From the NCBI GenBank assembly GCA_021399435.1, contig JAJTUP010000006.1, forward strand, positions 1,550,001 through 1,614,000: a stretch of 64,000 bases of DNA. The letters run 5' to 3'. Positions 1 through 12,055 of the stretch are shown piece after piece; position 1 is the stretch's first letter; each line of letters opens with the position of its first letter. The DNA comes from Diaporthe sp. PMI_573 (lineage: Eukaryota > Ascomycota > Sordariomycetes > Diaporthales > Diaporthaceae). The translations under genes and the position numbers were made by a program. Under the pieces are notes generated by a model. It did not search any database, was not told the DNA's origin, and saw only the letters and a program-made list of their open reading frames with translations.

Positions 1-796
1 AAAGACGGAGGCGGACAGATACACCGTTTGTCGCATGAACTGGCGCTGGCGCTGACCCTGCGCTGACCCTGCGCTGTTGGTCGACCGACCGACCGACAAG
101 ACAGCCAAACCATCCCCGTGGGCAGGAATCGCCCACCCTAATTTGCGGACATGCATCCCATCTTATCAACACAACGCCGCACACACAGTACCCGCTCGGC
201 AGAACTTCCCCTGTTTCAAGGCTCAAAACACACTGCGCATGTGTTGGGAATTGGACGGGAGCGCCACTTGACCGGCACTCTAATGCGAGCAGCGGCAGCA
301 GCAGCAGGTGTTTTGTTTCTCGCTTCGAGTGGCGCCCCATCCTGTCATGCCTGCTGGCCTTGTCGGGCAGGAATTGGATGCACAGGATCCCCCGGGAACC
401 GGTGACGTTCAGCCTGTTCAGATTCTCTCACCGGGCAGCCGGGACACTCTTCTCGAGATCCTTCCCTTCCTCCCCCCCCCAAAGATCCTCCCTTGCTGCG
501 CCATGTGTCCACACCCCCAAATCTTCCACCTCCAGACCGGTACGGAAGTACATCCTCCCAATCTCCGTGGGGGTACCCTTACTTGGGGATTGGCCCGTCA
601 ATCCTTCCGCCGCCTTCCAGAAGCGGCATGGTGAGGAAGAGGCATCAGAGCCACACCGTCCAGAACATTTCCCCCTTTGGACGGACGTTGGGCCGCCGCA
701 CAAGACCGCCCATCCCAATCCTTCAACGGCCTTCTCCTCCCTGACCCGTTCACCGAACTCACCACGCAAGCAAGAACAGGAAGAAGCTGCCACTGG

Positions 797-829
797 CCCG
801 GTGGGAACCCGGTGGGAACCCGGTGGGGA
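797..829. repeat. 11-bp tandem repeat, three copies
   Basis: The unit cccggtgggaa occurs twice head to tail and is followed by a third copy with one change (cccggtgggga). It lies in non-coding DNA and is a likely replication-slippage minisatellite. Confidence 0.8.
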
Positions 830-1540
830 GCGCCTACATCTCTCGGGCCACTCTACCTGGATCCCCAGCGGCCCCGGCCCTATCTCTGGGTCATCTTCCT
901 GAGACGTGCGGTACTTCGGGCCTATGCACCAAAATAGAGGAGACCGATGAGCCTGATAACATTACGACGCATGCCTACTCACACACACCCGCGCAACCCG
1001 GCACTGCGCCCAAGGCTGTTCCCGACGGCGTTTTGATTAGTGTCTGCCCTCCCTCCCTCTATGTCACAGGGCGGTGGCCCGCCATGCTGAACAAGGTGAA
1101 GCCCTGGGACAACGCTGGCCAGGGCATGCTGGTGGGCGAGTGTCCGACCAGAAGAACATTGCTTTACATTTCACGCGCCTGTGCTGCAGCATTTTGTGTC
1201 TGTCTTGTCAAAGTGTCTACTTTTATACTAAGAAGCTGCCACAGGGGCGGTGCAGGGTCTGATTCAATCTCACCCAAACTGTGCATAGGCAACATGGGAA
1301 GCATCTGACAGACATGCGCCGTCACGCATATCCAATCTAACGGACAATCAAACGGTCTATGTCTGCGCCTCACCTGTCCTTCCGAATCCTACAACCACTT
1401 GAGAGGCAAAAGGAACAACCCCTTTTTCGCAGAGGAGCCATGTTTCAACATGACGTCCAACCGCCTGGCTGCTGGAAACTCTCTTTGCCAAATTACGTCA
1501 CCGTACCTGTGTGCACATCACAATCAGATCCTCCCAAAAG

Positions 1541-1579
1541 TGTGTGTGTGTGTGTGTGTGAGCGTGTGTGAGCGTGTGC
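1541..1579. repeat. (TG)n microsatellite and degenerate continuation
   Basis: Ten uninterrupted TG units at 1541-1560 are followed by two imperfect agcgtgtgtg units. This is a simple repeat in non-coding DNA downstream of the amidohydrolase gene. Confidence 0.9.
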
Positions 1580-1821
1580 GGTGGTGGCAAGACCAACCGA
1601 CTCGCATGATCTGATGGATCTGGTCACATCTCAGAAAAATACATCCCTTGTACATGTCAGCTGCAGTCTCCCAACTGGTAGAACAACGGGGAACGCCAAC
1701 AGCCTCGGCGCAACGGTTAAGACAAGCCCCTCGGTGCCATATGTCGAGATGTGGAGGCCGTCTCTTTCTATGGGGAGATCCGAAGGGAAACAAGCAAGGA
1801 GGAGCAATGGGGTGCTCAGAC

Positions 1822-3135
1822 TCACCTTCTCCTAACCAACGGCATCCTCTCCCGCACGCTCTCCCACAGCCCCAGGTCAATATCCACCAGGCCGAGGGCG
1901 CCCACCGCGCCGTCCGGCACCGAAGGCCCCTCGTCCCGCTCCTCCACCGCCGGCAGGGCGCAACGCACGCGGCCCCACGGGTCCACGACCATACTCCCGC
2001 CGTAGCTTATCCTCCCCGTCCCCGGCTTGCCGGAGTGCCACCCGACCTGCGCGGCCGCGATGACCCAGCACTGCGCCTGTTGCACATGATCAATGACATG
2101 TTAGCGTAACACAATCTTACAGGCAATGAGGCTTAATAACGGCCTGGCCTACCTCGATAGCCCGCGCCCTCAGCAGCGTCTCCCAGTGCGCCGCGCCCGT
2201 CGGGACCGTGAACGCCGACGGGTACGTGAGGACCTGTGCGGGCAGCCACTGTTGCTGGCCCACCCTGCCCTGCTGGGGTTGTGCGAGGGCCGTCGCCGCC
2301 TCCGGAAACCGCAGGTCAAAGCAGATCAGGCTCCCCACTCGGCCCACGGGGGTGTCGAAGGGCGGGACGAGACCGGACCCGGCCCGCGTGTGCGCCGACT
2401 CGCGCAGGCTGCCGTAGTCGAAGAGGTGCAGCTTGTCGTAGCTCCGGGTGCCGTCGATCTCGCCCGTTGGGAGGAACCATATGGTGCGGTTGAGGAGCTT
2501 GGTGTTGGCCGAGGCCGCGGGGCCTGCTGCTTCTGCTGGTGCCGGCGGCGTTGGTGTCGGTTCGGTGGTGGGCACGTGGACTCCTGCGCTGATGTGGATG
2601 CCGTGCTCCTTTGCTGCGGCCTGCAGTCCCAATACGAAGGGTGACTCTGACTCTGGTCTGGCCAAGGAGAGGGACTCCTGCGGCGAGGAGGCTATGTAGT
2701 CTGATGCCTCGGGAAAGAAGATCGCCTAGAGAGTTGGGAGTCTGTAAGCCTTTGGACGAATAGAGGACTGCTACGGTGTTCCTCCGGATACGGTAGGTTG
2801 TCGAAGCTGGGATACGCATAGCTCTCATCTCCCCCAAATCTCGAGAGTGTCTTGTCTGTCCCCACGCGATGAGGGCACAGACAGACAACGTCACATCGAC
2901 CCTCACTTGAGAGGCCAGATGTCTCTGGCAAGAGCCAAAATATTGATGTAGAAGGGGACCAGAGCCCACCTTTGCTCCAGCCTGGGCAGCCTCCTTGATC
3001 ACTTTGAGGCACTGGTCCAGGTTGTGTGACGTGTCCGACGTCGAACAGATCTGCCCGATTGCCTGTCTACACCATCAGGATATATCATCATTTTCAGCAT
3101 GGGAAACAATATGAATGTCTCACAGCAATCGCCAT
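1822..3135 (-). CDS. Nitrilase-superfamily amidohydrolase (NIT1/NIT2 type)
   Basis: Carbon-nitrogen hydrolase of the nitrilase superfamily, NIT branch. Family members are cytosolic or mitochondrial omega-amidase/deaminated-glutathione amidase repair enzymes; the exact substrate is not visible here. Exons: 3135-3124, 3062-2970, 2725-2153, 2076-1822, giving 310 aa. The catalytic triad is present: Glu41 in FFPEAS, Lys133 in YDKLHLFD, Cys170 in CFDLRFPE. The signatures AFTVPTGAAHWE and the AAAQVGWH block follow. Exon 1 encodes only MAIA and is joined to AIGQICSTSDTS by a 61-bp intron; this matches the usual N-terminus and fixes the start. A Pro/Ala-rich insert lies at about 89-107. The TGA at 1824-1822 overlaps a good donor (gtgagt), so a further intron ending near 1764 and a tail running to 1631 is possible. 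Confidence 0.9.
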
Positions 3136-4193
3136 TTTCGAGGAACCGGCGGAGAAGGGTCGTCCTTTTAGACAGAGGCGAGGAGAGCCGACGGCGGGAA
3201 TTTGCCGGTATGCTGTGCGACAAGTAGGCCAAGTGGAGCTCGATAGGTGTTGGCTCACCAATCTGCGTGTCAGGAACATCAGATCATGGAAAGGGCTTGC
3301 CAACTGCTTGTCAACCGTATTTGCACAGTTCAAGGCTGAGAGGTTTCTGGGATTGCCGGCGCGGTGTCATCCAGGAGAGGCACAAGCCCATATGCGCGGA
3401 GCAAGAGCAATGCCGTCATTTGTCAATACGGCAATCGCAACTCTTATCTCCGAAAACCTCTACGACCGGGTTCACTGCAAGTCACCGCCGCCGGCTGGCA
3501 CTCATGATGCTTTCATAAAGATATTGGATGGGTATTCTGACCGTCTCAGTGCAGCTGTCGCACTGAAATTTTCTACCAACCCACTGAATTCCAGCCTGTC
3601 ACATCGAACAATCTTTGATCTGCCCTATCCGGGCGCGGTCGAAGTGCCCGGCAGAAGAAGTATGAGCCCCAAGCAATATTTGCTTGATGTCGCCGAGACC
3701 AGGAGCGCAGAATATAAATCATCATCCTTTTTTGTGTAATCTCCAAGCGGATCAATGCGTGCCTTCCCTCCATACCGATGCCCTCTCGTAGAACGCCAGG
3801 CTGAAGTCATAAATCAACACAATGCGAGGTATTAGTCCTGTCGAAGCGAGATCCTTCTGATTCGCTGCTTTCGCACACCTTCAACTCGCCCGCATTCACC
3901 ATCTGCTTCTGCTCGTGCTCGCTTGGTGCCAGCACTTCCATGATTGCTTCTCGCGATCCAGAACAGGGGGGATGAGTCACAAACACCCCATTCCTAGGCT
4001 GTGATATGCAGCTAAGTCATGGTGCTGTTCAGTGGCCCCCAGCAGCTACGTCTGCTGCACTGCCTCGTCCACGCACAAAGAGTACGAGCGCAGCCCGAGG
4101 AGGTCTTCCAGGCTAGCGCCCCGGGGGAGGGCTTCGTTCTCGCACTTCGCGAATTGAGCTGAGATGAACTGATCCCAGTGAGCGGCCGTGGCT
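3136..4193. other. Intergenic, promoter of the amidohydrolase
   Basis: This lies upstream of the minus-strand amidohydrolase and downstream of TAF4. A plus-strand frame stays open to 3739 but begins with GTG inside the amidohydrolase gene and encodes nothing I recognise. I see no other feature. Confidence 0.5.
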
Positions 4194-6244
4194 CTACCGT
4201 GGCTCAGACGAGTCAAGCTTCATATACGCATGCTGCAGGGCGAGCTTTTCTCGACCGTCACGTTCCAGAATAGTGATCCAGTCCCTCAGTTGGATGTCTT
4301 TGCCCTTTTCACTGTACTCCCGCCAACTTCCGAGCTTGTAGCGGCCCTCCTGGGTCAGGGACTTGCTCTCTGGTGCCTTTGACGCCGAGGCAGCAGCTGC
4401 CGCAGATGCAGGCGTCCCTGCGGCGCTGGCTGCCTGCTTGCCGGGCGTGCTTGGTGTATTTGCTCCCATCGACATCCACGAGTACTTCTTCTTGCCACCG
4501 CCGAGGAATTTCATTGTTGTCTTGTTGACATTGTCGGCTGAGGCATCGTGCTTCTGAGCGGCAATTTTCTTCTGCTCCTTCTTGGTCGGTGCCTTCTCGG
4601 GCTCCGGAGCCGTGGAGCCTGGGGTCCCGGGCGCTACTGACCCTGCCCGTGATCCATTTACTGCATTATCTCCGAGCAGCCGCTTCTGACGCTTTTTAAG
4701 ACGTAGCTCCTCTGCCTCTCGCTCAGCCCTGCCCATCTCTCTCAGAACCTGAGCCAGGTGGTTGGTCGCTGGCACGTTCGGCCTTCCGCTCGCGCCTGAA
4801 ACATTGCTTGCGTCAAAGGAGCCTGTCCAAGAGTGTCAATAGAGGACCAGAACGGCTGGTTGAAGGGGATTGTCAACTCACGCTTGCGCGGATTGGTGCT
4901 GCCGTTGGCACCATTTTCGATAGCCTTTGCCTCCCCGTCATTGACAGGGAGGCCAGCGCTATCCACCGGGACGGCAGAATCAGCCCAATCCGAGGGTATC
5001 ACACCATGAGAGGTCTGCTGTCGCGTTGTTGCAATCTGGTCCGCATCTTCCAGAAGCTCTCGGACCCGGTGCTTGGTGGCGATGGATAGAAGAGCAAGCT
5101 GATCAATCAAATAGCTATCTGGAGGCAGCACTGAGCCATAAAGTGACACCATAGCACCATCGGGACCTTCTCTGGTTGTTACTGTGACCTTGGGTGCAAC
5201 GGGGTAATCGGTTGGGTTCCTGGATTTCTGAACGGGCTGCGTCTTGGTATCGAGATTCAGGTCCAAGTTGTACTGCCGAGCAAACTTCTCCGCACGAGCG
5301 TGCAGATTTGCGAGTTGCAAGAAAGGGCTGTTCTGCTCTGCAGCTCGCGTTGCCGATAGACGGGCTGCCGATTCGTTCCACCTCTGCTCTGCCAGTGCTG
5401 CCTCGTATTCCTTCTGACCAGTTGATGCGGGCGCGCCGGGCTGGTTGGCTGAGCCTGCGCCGTAGAACGATCCTCGGGTACCAGGCGTATTGGCGGGGAA
5501 GCCTGTCCTGGACTCCTGGCCGAAGGACCCGGCATAGTACTCAGTAAGTGCTATCTCCTCTTCACGAATATCAACTCCTGTGCCCAGTAGACTGTCCGTA
5601 ACTTCGTATTCATAAGTTCGTTGCGGCCGGTCTTTCGCTGGAGGCGGGCCCATCGCGCCGGTGGCGGTTTGCTGGACCCCAGTCGGTGCGAAGCCTGCGT
5701 TGACGTACGGCGTGGCGCCAGGAGTTCCCGGAGTGCCCGGGACCGGCGTCGACGGGCCACTCATAGTCAGGGTAGGCGGGTGGTTGGGATGGGGGTACGG
5801 GGGTAGCGAGGGCGTGTTCCCATTCGTGTAAGCTGGTCGGCTGAATTGCTGCTGGGTTTGTTGAGCTTGCGCCGGCGCCGGCGCCGGCGAGGGTGCCGAG
5901 GGCGCGGGCGCGGGCGCAGGAGAATGGGCGGGAGCCGGCGATGCAGAAGGAGCGGGTTGTATGGCGGCATAGGAAGGCGACGTCGCCGAGGTAGGCGTGC
6001 CGATGCCTGGACTTTGGGGATACGACGGCGATGGGGCGTATGGCGATGGCGGGCCGGACTGTGAGCCTGGTGAAAAAGACAAGTGCGATTGTGGCAGATT
6101 TGGTCTCTTGTTACCCAGGTTTTGGCTGCTCTGTGGGAGCGCAAAGGTAGGTTGGGTTTGTGCAGGAGATGGCGCCGGAGAGTAAGTCCTACCGGGCACC
6201 TGCTGAGACACCTGCTGAGGCATCTGTTGGGTTGGTTGAGCCAT
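4194..6244 (-). CDS. taf4: Transcription initiation factor TFIID subunit 4
   Basis: TAF4, the TFIID scaffold subunit that pairs with TAF12 through a histone fold; nuclear, needed for RNA polymerase II pre-initiation complexes. Exons 6244-4882 and 4822-4194 (59-bp intron, phase 1) encode 663 aa. Residues 1 to about 215 are low complexity (Gln, Pro, Ala and Ser, with PAPAPAP runs). The conserved TAF4 C-terminal region starts at about YEYEVTDSLLGTG and continues through SYLIDQLALLSIATKHRVRE (histone-fold-like helices) and NHLAQVLREMGRAEREAEEL to the terminal GRYKLGSWREYSEKGKDIQLRDW block. I chose ATG 6244 (MAQPTQQ); the frame stays open upstream to an ATG at 6352, so a 36-aa longer form cannot be excluded. 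It is divergent from YSH1. Confidence 0.92.
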
Positions 6245-7065
6245 GGCGACCGTGATGCGTCGTGTGTTGTCTGAAAGTGAATAAGGGACCACGGCTTTGT
6301 GCGCGTATGGCGACGGGGAACTGGCGAAAAGCTGTGGTTGAGGGCCGCCCAAGTGGTCGCCCGCCCTTGTGTTGGTTTCGCGATGGTGCAGACTGAGGCA
6401 GATAGCCTGCCTAGCCCGTCAAACTCCCGTCACCGGCGCCCATCCGAAGAGTCTGACCACCTGGAATTGATCTATATGATACTTTCCGGGTTCTTAGATG
6501 GAGCGATTGGGTGCGCGATGGACGCGATGGGCTGTAAGGCTGTGGCAAGGCGACGAGTTGGATCACTCCATCAGGTTGATGATGGGTCGAAGTTGCGCGC
6601 CTCCGCTTTGCATAGCTCCTCGACTTCGGCAGATTTGGTCACGTGGGGACCATGGACTGTACGTACCATTTCCGCGCCGCAGGGTCACTACTGTAGCCTG
6701 GCGTGTTCTTGGTCCGTGCACTACATTTGCATTGCTGCTGCTACTGCTGCGGCGGCTGACAGTCTTTCAACCACCTTCAAGCCCCCCGCCAAAGTACATG
6801 GGCTAGTAACCTTTTCATACCACCTGCTCTCCCTTGCTCTCTCATCCAAGAACTTTTGTAGAGCCTGTCAGGTCCTTCTAGGCCAAACCCAAGCAACAGG
6901 TTAACAAGCCGCTACAGGTTAATCATACAAAGGAGACTTGATCCCAGATTCAATCAGCAATACGTCTTGAATTGATTCACATCGATGCCAGTCAGAGAGT
7001 GGATTGCTGCTGGCCCGCTGTCCACCTCCTTGAGAGCCGAGCCTTGTTAGGCAAGTCTCATCACC
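6245..7065. promoter_or_regulatory. Shared divergent promoter region TAF4 / YSH1
   Basis: An 821-bp gap separates the start codons of TAF4 (left, minus) and YSH1 (right, plus), so both promoters and 5' leaders must lie here. I see no canonical TATA box and no repeat. The short ORFs have no recognisable product. Confidence 0.6.
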
Positions 7066-10029
7066 ATGGCATCCAAACGCAAGGCCTCGGCAATGGCCAA
7101 TGCAGCCAGTGAGGAGCCTGTCGACCCAGCCGATGAGCTCAAGTTTCTCTGTCTTGGCGGCGGTAACGAAGTTGGTCGGTCTTGCCATATCATCCAGTAC
7201 AAGGGCAAGACTGTCATGGTAAGTATTTTCCATCGCGCCGCTTCTCTGAAATACTGCCCAGTCATGCTGAACTGCGCTGCAGCTTGACGCCGGCCAGCAC
7301 CCAGCATATGATGGGCTTTCCGCGCTCCCGTTCTTCGATATTTTTGACCTCAGCACTGTCGACGTACTCCTCATCAGCCAGTAAGTTCTTTGAACCCTCC
7401 TGGAAGCGGGCGGGCTCGCGTTTGGGTGGATTCCCCTGGGCATGGGCCGGGCGTATCACGCGCTGCTTCATCCACATGGGCGCCGTGGCTATCATGGTCT
7501 CGCCGCTTCTCCGTCCACGTCTATCAGTGTATCCAGAGATCAATACAATCTACAACAATTTGCCAACCCTTGCCACATCTGTATTGAGCCCTCAGCGTCG
7601 TGATTCCACGCCCGTCCCTTCCCCTGGTGGTGGATAGACAGCACACTGCGCCAACGCGCCACTTGGCCAGATCGGCCAGACAAACTACTGACTACGAACC
7701 AGTTTTCACATTGACCATGCCGCCTCGTTGCCATATGTCCTGGCCAAGACCAATTTCAAGGGACGAGTCTTCATGACACACCCCACCAAGGCAATCTACA
7801 GATGGCTCATCCAAGATAGCGTGCGCGTCGGCAATGCGTCGTCCAACGAGTCTTCACAGACTGTGTATACAGAGCAAGACCACGCAAATACCTTTCCCAT
7901 GATCGAGGCCATCGATTACTATACTACTCACACCATCTCCTCTATCCGAATCACACCTTACCCGGCAGGCCACGTCCTCGGCGCTGCCATGTTCCTCATC
8001 GAGATCGCAGGGCTCAACATCTTTTTCACTGGCGACTATTCAAGAGAGCACGACCGGCATCTTGTCTCGGCCGAAGTCCCAAGAGGCGTCAAGATCGACG
8101 TGCTGATCACCGAGTCCACGTACGGTGTAGCCTCGCATGTGCCGCGTCTCGAGAGGGAACAGGCTCTGATGAAGTCTATCACGGGCATTCTGAATCGCGG
8201 CGGGCGCGCTCTACTACCCGTATTCGCGCTCGGCCGGGCCCAAGAATTGCTTTTGATCCTTGACGAGTACTGGGCCAAGCATCCCGAGTTCCAGAAGATC
8301 CCCATCTACTATGCTAGTAACCTGGCCCGGAAGTGCATGGTGGTATATCAGACATACATTGGAGCCATGAATGACAACATCAAGCGCCTCTTCAGGGAAC
8401 GCATGGCTGAGGCCGAGGTAACTGGGGACGGAGCGGGCAAAGGTGGTCCATGGGACTTCAAGTATATCCGGTCCCTCAAGAGCCTTGACAGATTCGAGGA
8501 TGTCGGCAGTTGTGTTATGCTTGCCAGTCCTGGTATGCTCCAAAGCGGCGTGAGCAGAGAACTCCTCGAGAGGTGGGCCCCGAGCGACAAGAATGGTGTC
8601 ATCATCACCGGCTACAGCGTCGAGGGCACCATGGCTAGACAGATCATGCAAGAGCCCGAGCAGATTCAGGCTGTCGTCACCAGAAATGCCGCCGCCGCTC
8701 GCAGGGCTCCTGGCGGTGACGCAGAGAAGGTGATGATTCCTCGGAGATGCAGCATCCAGGAGTATTCTTTCGCGGCTCACGTCGATGGCAACGAGAATAG
8801 AGAATTCATTGAGGAGGTTGCCGCACCAGTGGTCGTAAGTTCATTTGCACCACCGTCATCTCTACCTGAACCCCACTAACGTCCATCAGATTCTTGTGCA
8901 TGGAGAGCAGCACAACATGATGCGGCTAAAATCCAAACTCCTTTCTCTCAATAGCAACAAAGCCGTCAAGGTCAAGGTCTACAGTCCAAAGAACATGGAT
9001 GAGCTCCGCATCCCTTTCAAGCAGGACAAGATCGCGAAGGTTGTCGGTAAACTCGCATCAATTCCCCCGCCCACCCAACTCCCAACCCCCGAGGACGACA
9101 CCCAGCTCGTCACTGGTGTCCTGGTTCAGAACGACTTCAAGCTGTCATTGATGGCCCCAGAGGACCTGCGAGAGTACGCTGGCCTCACCACCACAACCAT
9201 GACTTGCAAGGAGCGAATCCGTCTCAGCGCCGCGGGCATCGATTTGATCAAGTGGGGTCTCGAGGGCACGTTTGGCAAAATCGAGGAGCTGCCGGAGATG
9301 AAGCAAGATTCAGAGATGAGCAATGGCGCTCCATCCAACGGCGAGGTTGAGCCCGCCGACGAGGAAATCAATCAGGTCGTCGCAGCCTACCGTGTCATGG
9401 GCTGTGTTGAGGTCCGCTACCGCAACAACGGCGAGGTTGAGCTGGAGTGGGAAGGCAACCTGCTGAACGATGGTATCGCCGACTCCGTCCTGAGTGTGCT
9501 GCTGTCGGTCGAAAGCAGCCCGGCCGCCGTCAAACGGTCTGCGCAGAAGCACTCCCACTCGCATGATCACGGCCACGTCGACCTCCCACCGCGCAACCCA
9601 CATGCCAACCTAACACCAGAGGAGCGCCTCGAGCGGCTGTTCATGTTTCTCGAGGCCCAGTTCGGTGCAGACAATGTGTCGCCCATCGAGGAGCCAAAGC
9701 TTCCACCGGTCCCTGAGTACACGAAGAAGAAGGAGGTCACCGACGGTGACGGCGGGGACGCCTCCATGGAGGACGCCGCGGATGGTGAGGGTAAGGAAGA
9801 AGACGAAGGAGAAGAAGAGAGGGAGCTTGAGGCGCGCAAGAGGGTGGAGCTGGAGCGGCTGCACCGACTCGGCATCCCCGTCCCCGGCGTTGCGATCAAG
9901 GTCGACAAGATGGCGGCCAAGGTCTGGCTGGAGGACCTAGAAGTGGAGTGCGGTCATAAGGCGTTTGCGGACCGCGTCCGCAGTGTGGTTGACCGGGCCG
10001 TCGAGGTCACCGCGCCGCTGTGGGCTTAG
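7066..10029 (+). CDS. ysh1: Pre-mRNA 3'-end endonuclease CPSF73/Ysh1
   Basis: The metallo-beta-lactamase/beta-CASP endonuclease of the cleavage and polyadenylation complex, which cuts pre-mRNA before poly(A) addition; nuclear. Exons 7066-7218, 7283-7380, 7703-8834 and 8890-10029 encode 840 aa, normal for fungal Ysh1. Zinc-site motifs are visible: HFHIDH at residues 84-89 (its first His codon is split by intron 2), the GHVLGA histidine, and [11 protein letters not shown]. The beta-CASP part carries DVLITEST and [16 protein letters not shown]. The C-terminal region is acidic with a [11 protein letters not shown] tract. Intron 2 is 322 bp, far longer than the other introns in this gene (64 and 55 bp). 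The strong N-terminal match [15 protein letters not shown] supports the start. Confidence 0.96.
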
Positions 10030-10533
10030 GCGAGCGGGGACCAAGGCATGGAAGGGCTGGTATTATCCTGAATCTTCAAGTACGAGCACATGGGGCGGGG
10101 GTGATGGTTTAACGCTCCATCTGATAGGGGATGAACTTGAAAACTTTCTGGTGGAATTAGAATAGGTATCAGAATACTATTGCAGGTAGAATGCACAGTC
10201 GAAATGTCTACATGGATATTTCATATAAAGTCTCTTCCCCCCGAGGCAATTTTGGCTTAGCATTGATTCGTTGAAGGCAAACATCTTGCCTAGTTGATCT
10301 AGTAGTAGTCCCTCAGCCGGTACTGCTTCCATGTCCGCAGTTCTGCAGCCGCAGCGTGGTTTTCCAAGGGGACATCAATGCTGGCCCTCTCCCTCCCATG
10401 CCGTCTGCGAAACGGGCAAACCCGAACAATGCTCCCGACCAAAACCGGGACTTGAATGGCCATCGACCAAAGGCCCTGGAGAGCCCGGCAGCCTGAAGGT
10501 ACCATGGTAGGATCGAACGCGCCCCAAGAGTCC
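10030..10533. other. Convergent 3' intergenic region
   Basis: This is the gap between the stops of YSH1 and SRP19, which face each other. It should contain both 3' UTRs. I see no other gene. Confidence 0.7.
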
Positions 10534-11421
10534 TCACGCCTTCCCCTTGCCCTTCTTGTCCTTCTTTTTCTTCCCACCCCCGTCCTCACTCGCATTCCCG
10601 CTCCCACCTCCTCCAGCGCCCGCCCCAGCCAGCAGGCTGGCCATGTCGCCGCCCCCTTGCATCTCCTTCATCATGTCCTTGAACAAATTCTCGCTGACGC
10701 CGCCGCCCGTCATGGCGGGGCTGTAGTACGGCAGGAACTCGCCGACCTTCCAGCCGCGGGGCACCGCGGGCCGAGGGTAGGGCTTCGACCTGTCCGGGGC
10801 GGGGGCGCCGGGGACGCGCTCCCACAGGGCCTGACTGCGGTCGGTGGTGGGGTTGTTGCGCAGGTGCTGCGCGACGAGGAGGTAAAGTTGGTGCTTGTTC
10901 TTGACGCCCGACGTCGACGAGGGCTCTATGGTGCGGCCGTCGCGCACGATGGGCTTCAGCTGGACCTTGATGCGGCCCGGGTTCGCCCAGTCCTTGGGGT
11001 GCATCTTCTCGGGCTCGAAGAGCGTCTGCAGCCGCAGGTCCCGGCACGCGTTGATGACCTCGCGCGCGAGCGGGTTGGGGACCGCCAGCTCCTTGGGTAT
11101 GCGGCGGCCCTCGGCGCGCGTGCGGCTCGCGTCGAAGTAGAGGGGGTACAGGCACTGGAAGCCCGCGTAGGCCTTGGGGTTGGCCGTGGTCTGGATGTCG
11201 TCGCCCTGGCCGGGCCCGCTCGAGAGCGACGGTATTTGCGACGGGTTCATGAGGTGGGATGCCGCTTGTTGTTGCTGCTGTGCGGGCCTTGCGGGCGCGG
11301 GCTGCTTGTCGGGGCGCGCGCGAATGATGTCGGACTCGACAAAGTCGTCGATGTCGCCTTCCGAGGGGTCGGACATTTCGACGTCGCTCTCCTCGACCTC
11401 CTCTATTCTTGGGTGCGACAT
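10534..11421 (-). CDS. sec65: Signal recognition particle subunit SRP19/Sec65
   Basis: The SRP19 subunit, which binds helices 6 and 8 of SRP RNA and lets SRP54 bind, for co-translational targeting to the ER. It is a single exon of 295 aa. The SRP19 fold runs from about CLYPLYFDASRTRAEGRR through KMHPKDWANPGRIKVQLK to KNKHQLYLLVAQHLR. An acidic N-terminus with a Gln run (PAQQQQQA) and a Gly then Lys-rich tail (GGGKKKKDKKGKGKA) flank it; such basic tails are usual in fungal Sec65. I chose ATG 11421 (MSHPRIEEVEE); the frame continues upstream to 11514 but with no family-like residues. A 339-codon frame on the other strand is an antisense shadow of this GC-rich gene. Confidence 0.93.
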   Translation of the reverse strand: MSHPRIEEVEESDVEMSDPSEGDIDDFVESDIIRARPDKQPAPARPAQQQQQAASHLMNPSQIPSLSSGPGQGDDIQTTANPKAYAGFQCLYPLYFDASRTRAEGRRIPKELAVPNPLAREVINACRDLRLQTLFEPEKMHPKDWANPGRIKVQLKPIVRDGRTIEPSSTSGVKNKHQLYLLVAQHLRNNPTTDRSQALWERVPGAPAPDRSKPYPRPAVPRGWKVGEFLPYYSPAMTGGGVSENLFKDMMKEMQGGGDMASLLAGAGAGGGGSGNASEDGGGKKKKDKKGKGKA

Positions 11422-12055
11422 GTTGGGCTGGGCGCTTGGGGGGTGGGTTTGTGGATGGGTGAAGGTCCAAGTTGAAGGACTCAAAGGGTGGCGGAACTCA
11501 ACCTCGCAGGTCAAACCAACGGAGCCGGTGTCGACGTGGAGGATCTATGGTGGGGCTCCATCCCGACAATTCGTTTTACACGCCTGACAGAAGCTAGCTA
11601 GCTACCCCTGTCGCTGAGCCGGACCATGGTGGGCAGCCCACTGTGGGGTATGATGTGGGTTTGGTGGCGAAGGCACCCCATGAATCGACATTTCGTGATT
11701 ACAGTTTCCAGCACGAGTCTCTCTTGGGGTTATTCAAGAGCCATGTACGTAACCTGGGGCATAGCTGTAATATGAACACGCATTATAATACTCACATATA
11801 CCAATAGGCTGAGCATTAATTCACCACCCGAACTCATAACGCATTGACAGCCGCACCGAGGCACCGGGAACAAGTGCATTGGGAGAGGCTAGCTTATAAG
11901 GCCGGCCCGCATTGCTAAGAGAGGAGAGGCCTATACTGGATAGCCGATAGAAGTGGACGAGAGCAAATACTACTGTGACACTACTGTTTTTAAAAAAAAT
12001 AAAAAAAAATTCCACCCGCCAAGTAAGTGCCTGCAAGGTCAGTCTTGACCAGGCC
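11422..12055. other. Intergenic, SRP19 promoter side
   Basis: This is the upstream region of SRP19 and the 3' flank of the CCCH protein gene. An A-rich run (aaaaaaaataaaaaaaaa) lies near 11993-12010, downstream of the latter. I see no gene. Confidence 0.6.

Larger units (their letters stand above)
1..1821. other. Gene-free left flank
   Basis: I find no supportable gene here. Several overlapping ORFs of 60-180 codons exist on both strands, but none has a recognisable domain or start context. The stretch holds an 11-bp tandem repeat near 797-829 and a TG microsatellite at 1541-1560. Part of 1631-1764 could be an extra 3' exon of the amidohydrolase to the right (see that entry). Confidence 0.6.

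Noticed and set aside
360..902. 180-codon open frame at the left edge
   Set aside because: It overlaps several other frames, has low-complexity Pro/Ser content and no recognisable motif.
3026..3739. 237-codon plus-strand open frame
   Set aside because: It starts with GTG inside the antisense of the amidohydrolase gene, shows no known domain and no splice or start context. Its ATG-initiated part is short.
10456..11475. 339-codon frame opposite SRP19
   Set aside because: It is antisense to a well-supported GC-rich SRP19 gene and its composition (Gly/Arg/Val-rich) is what a shadow frame gives.
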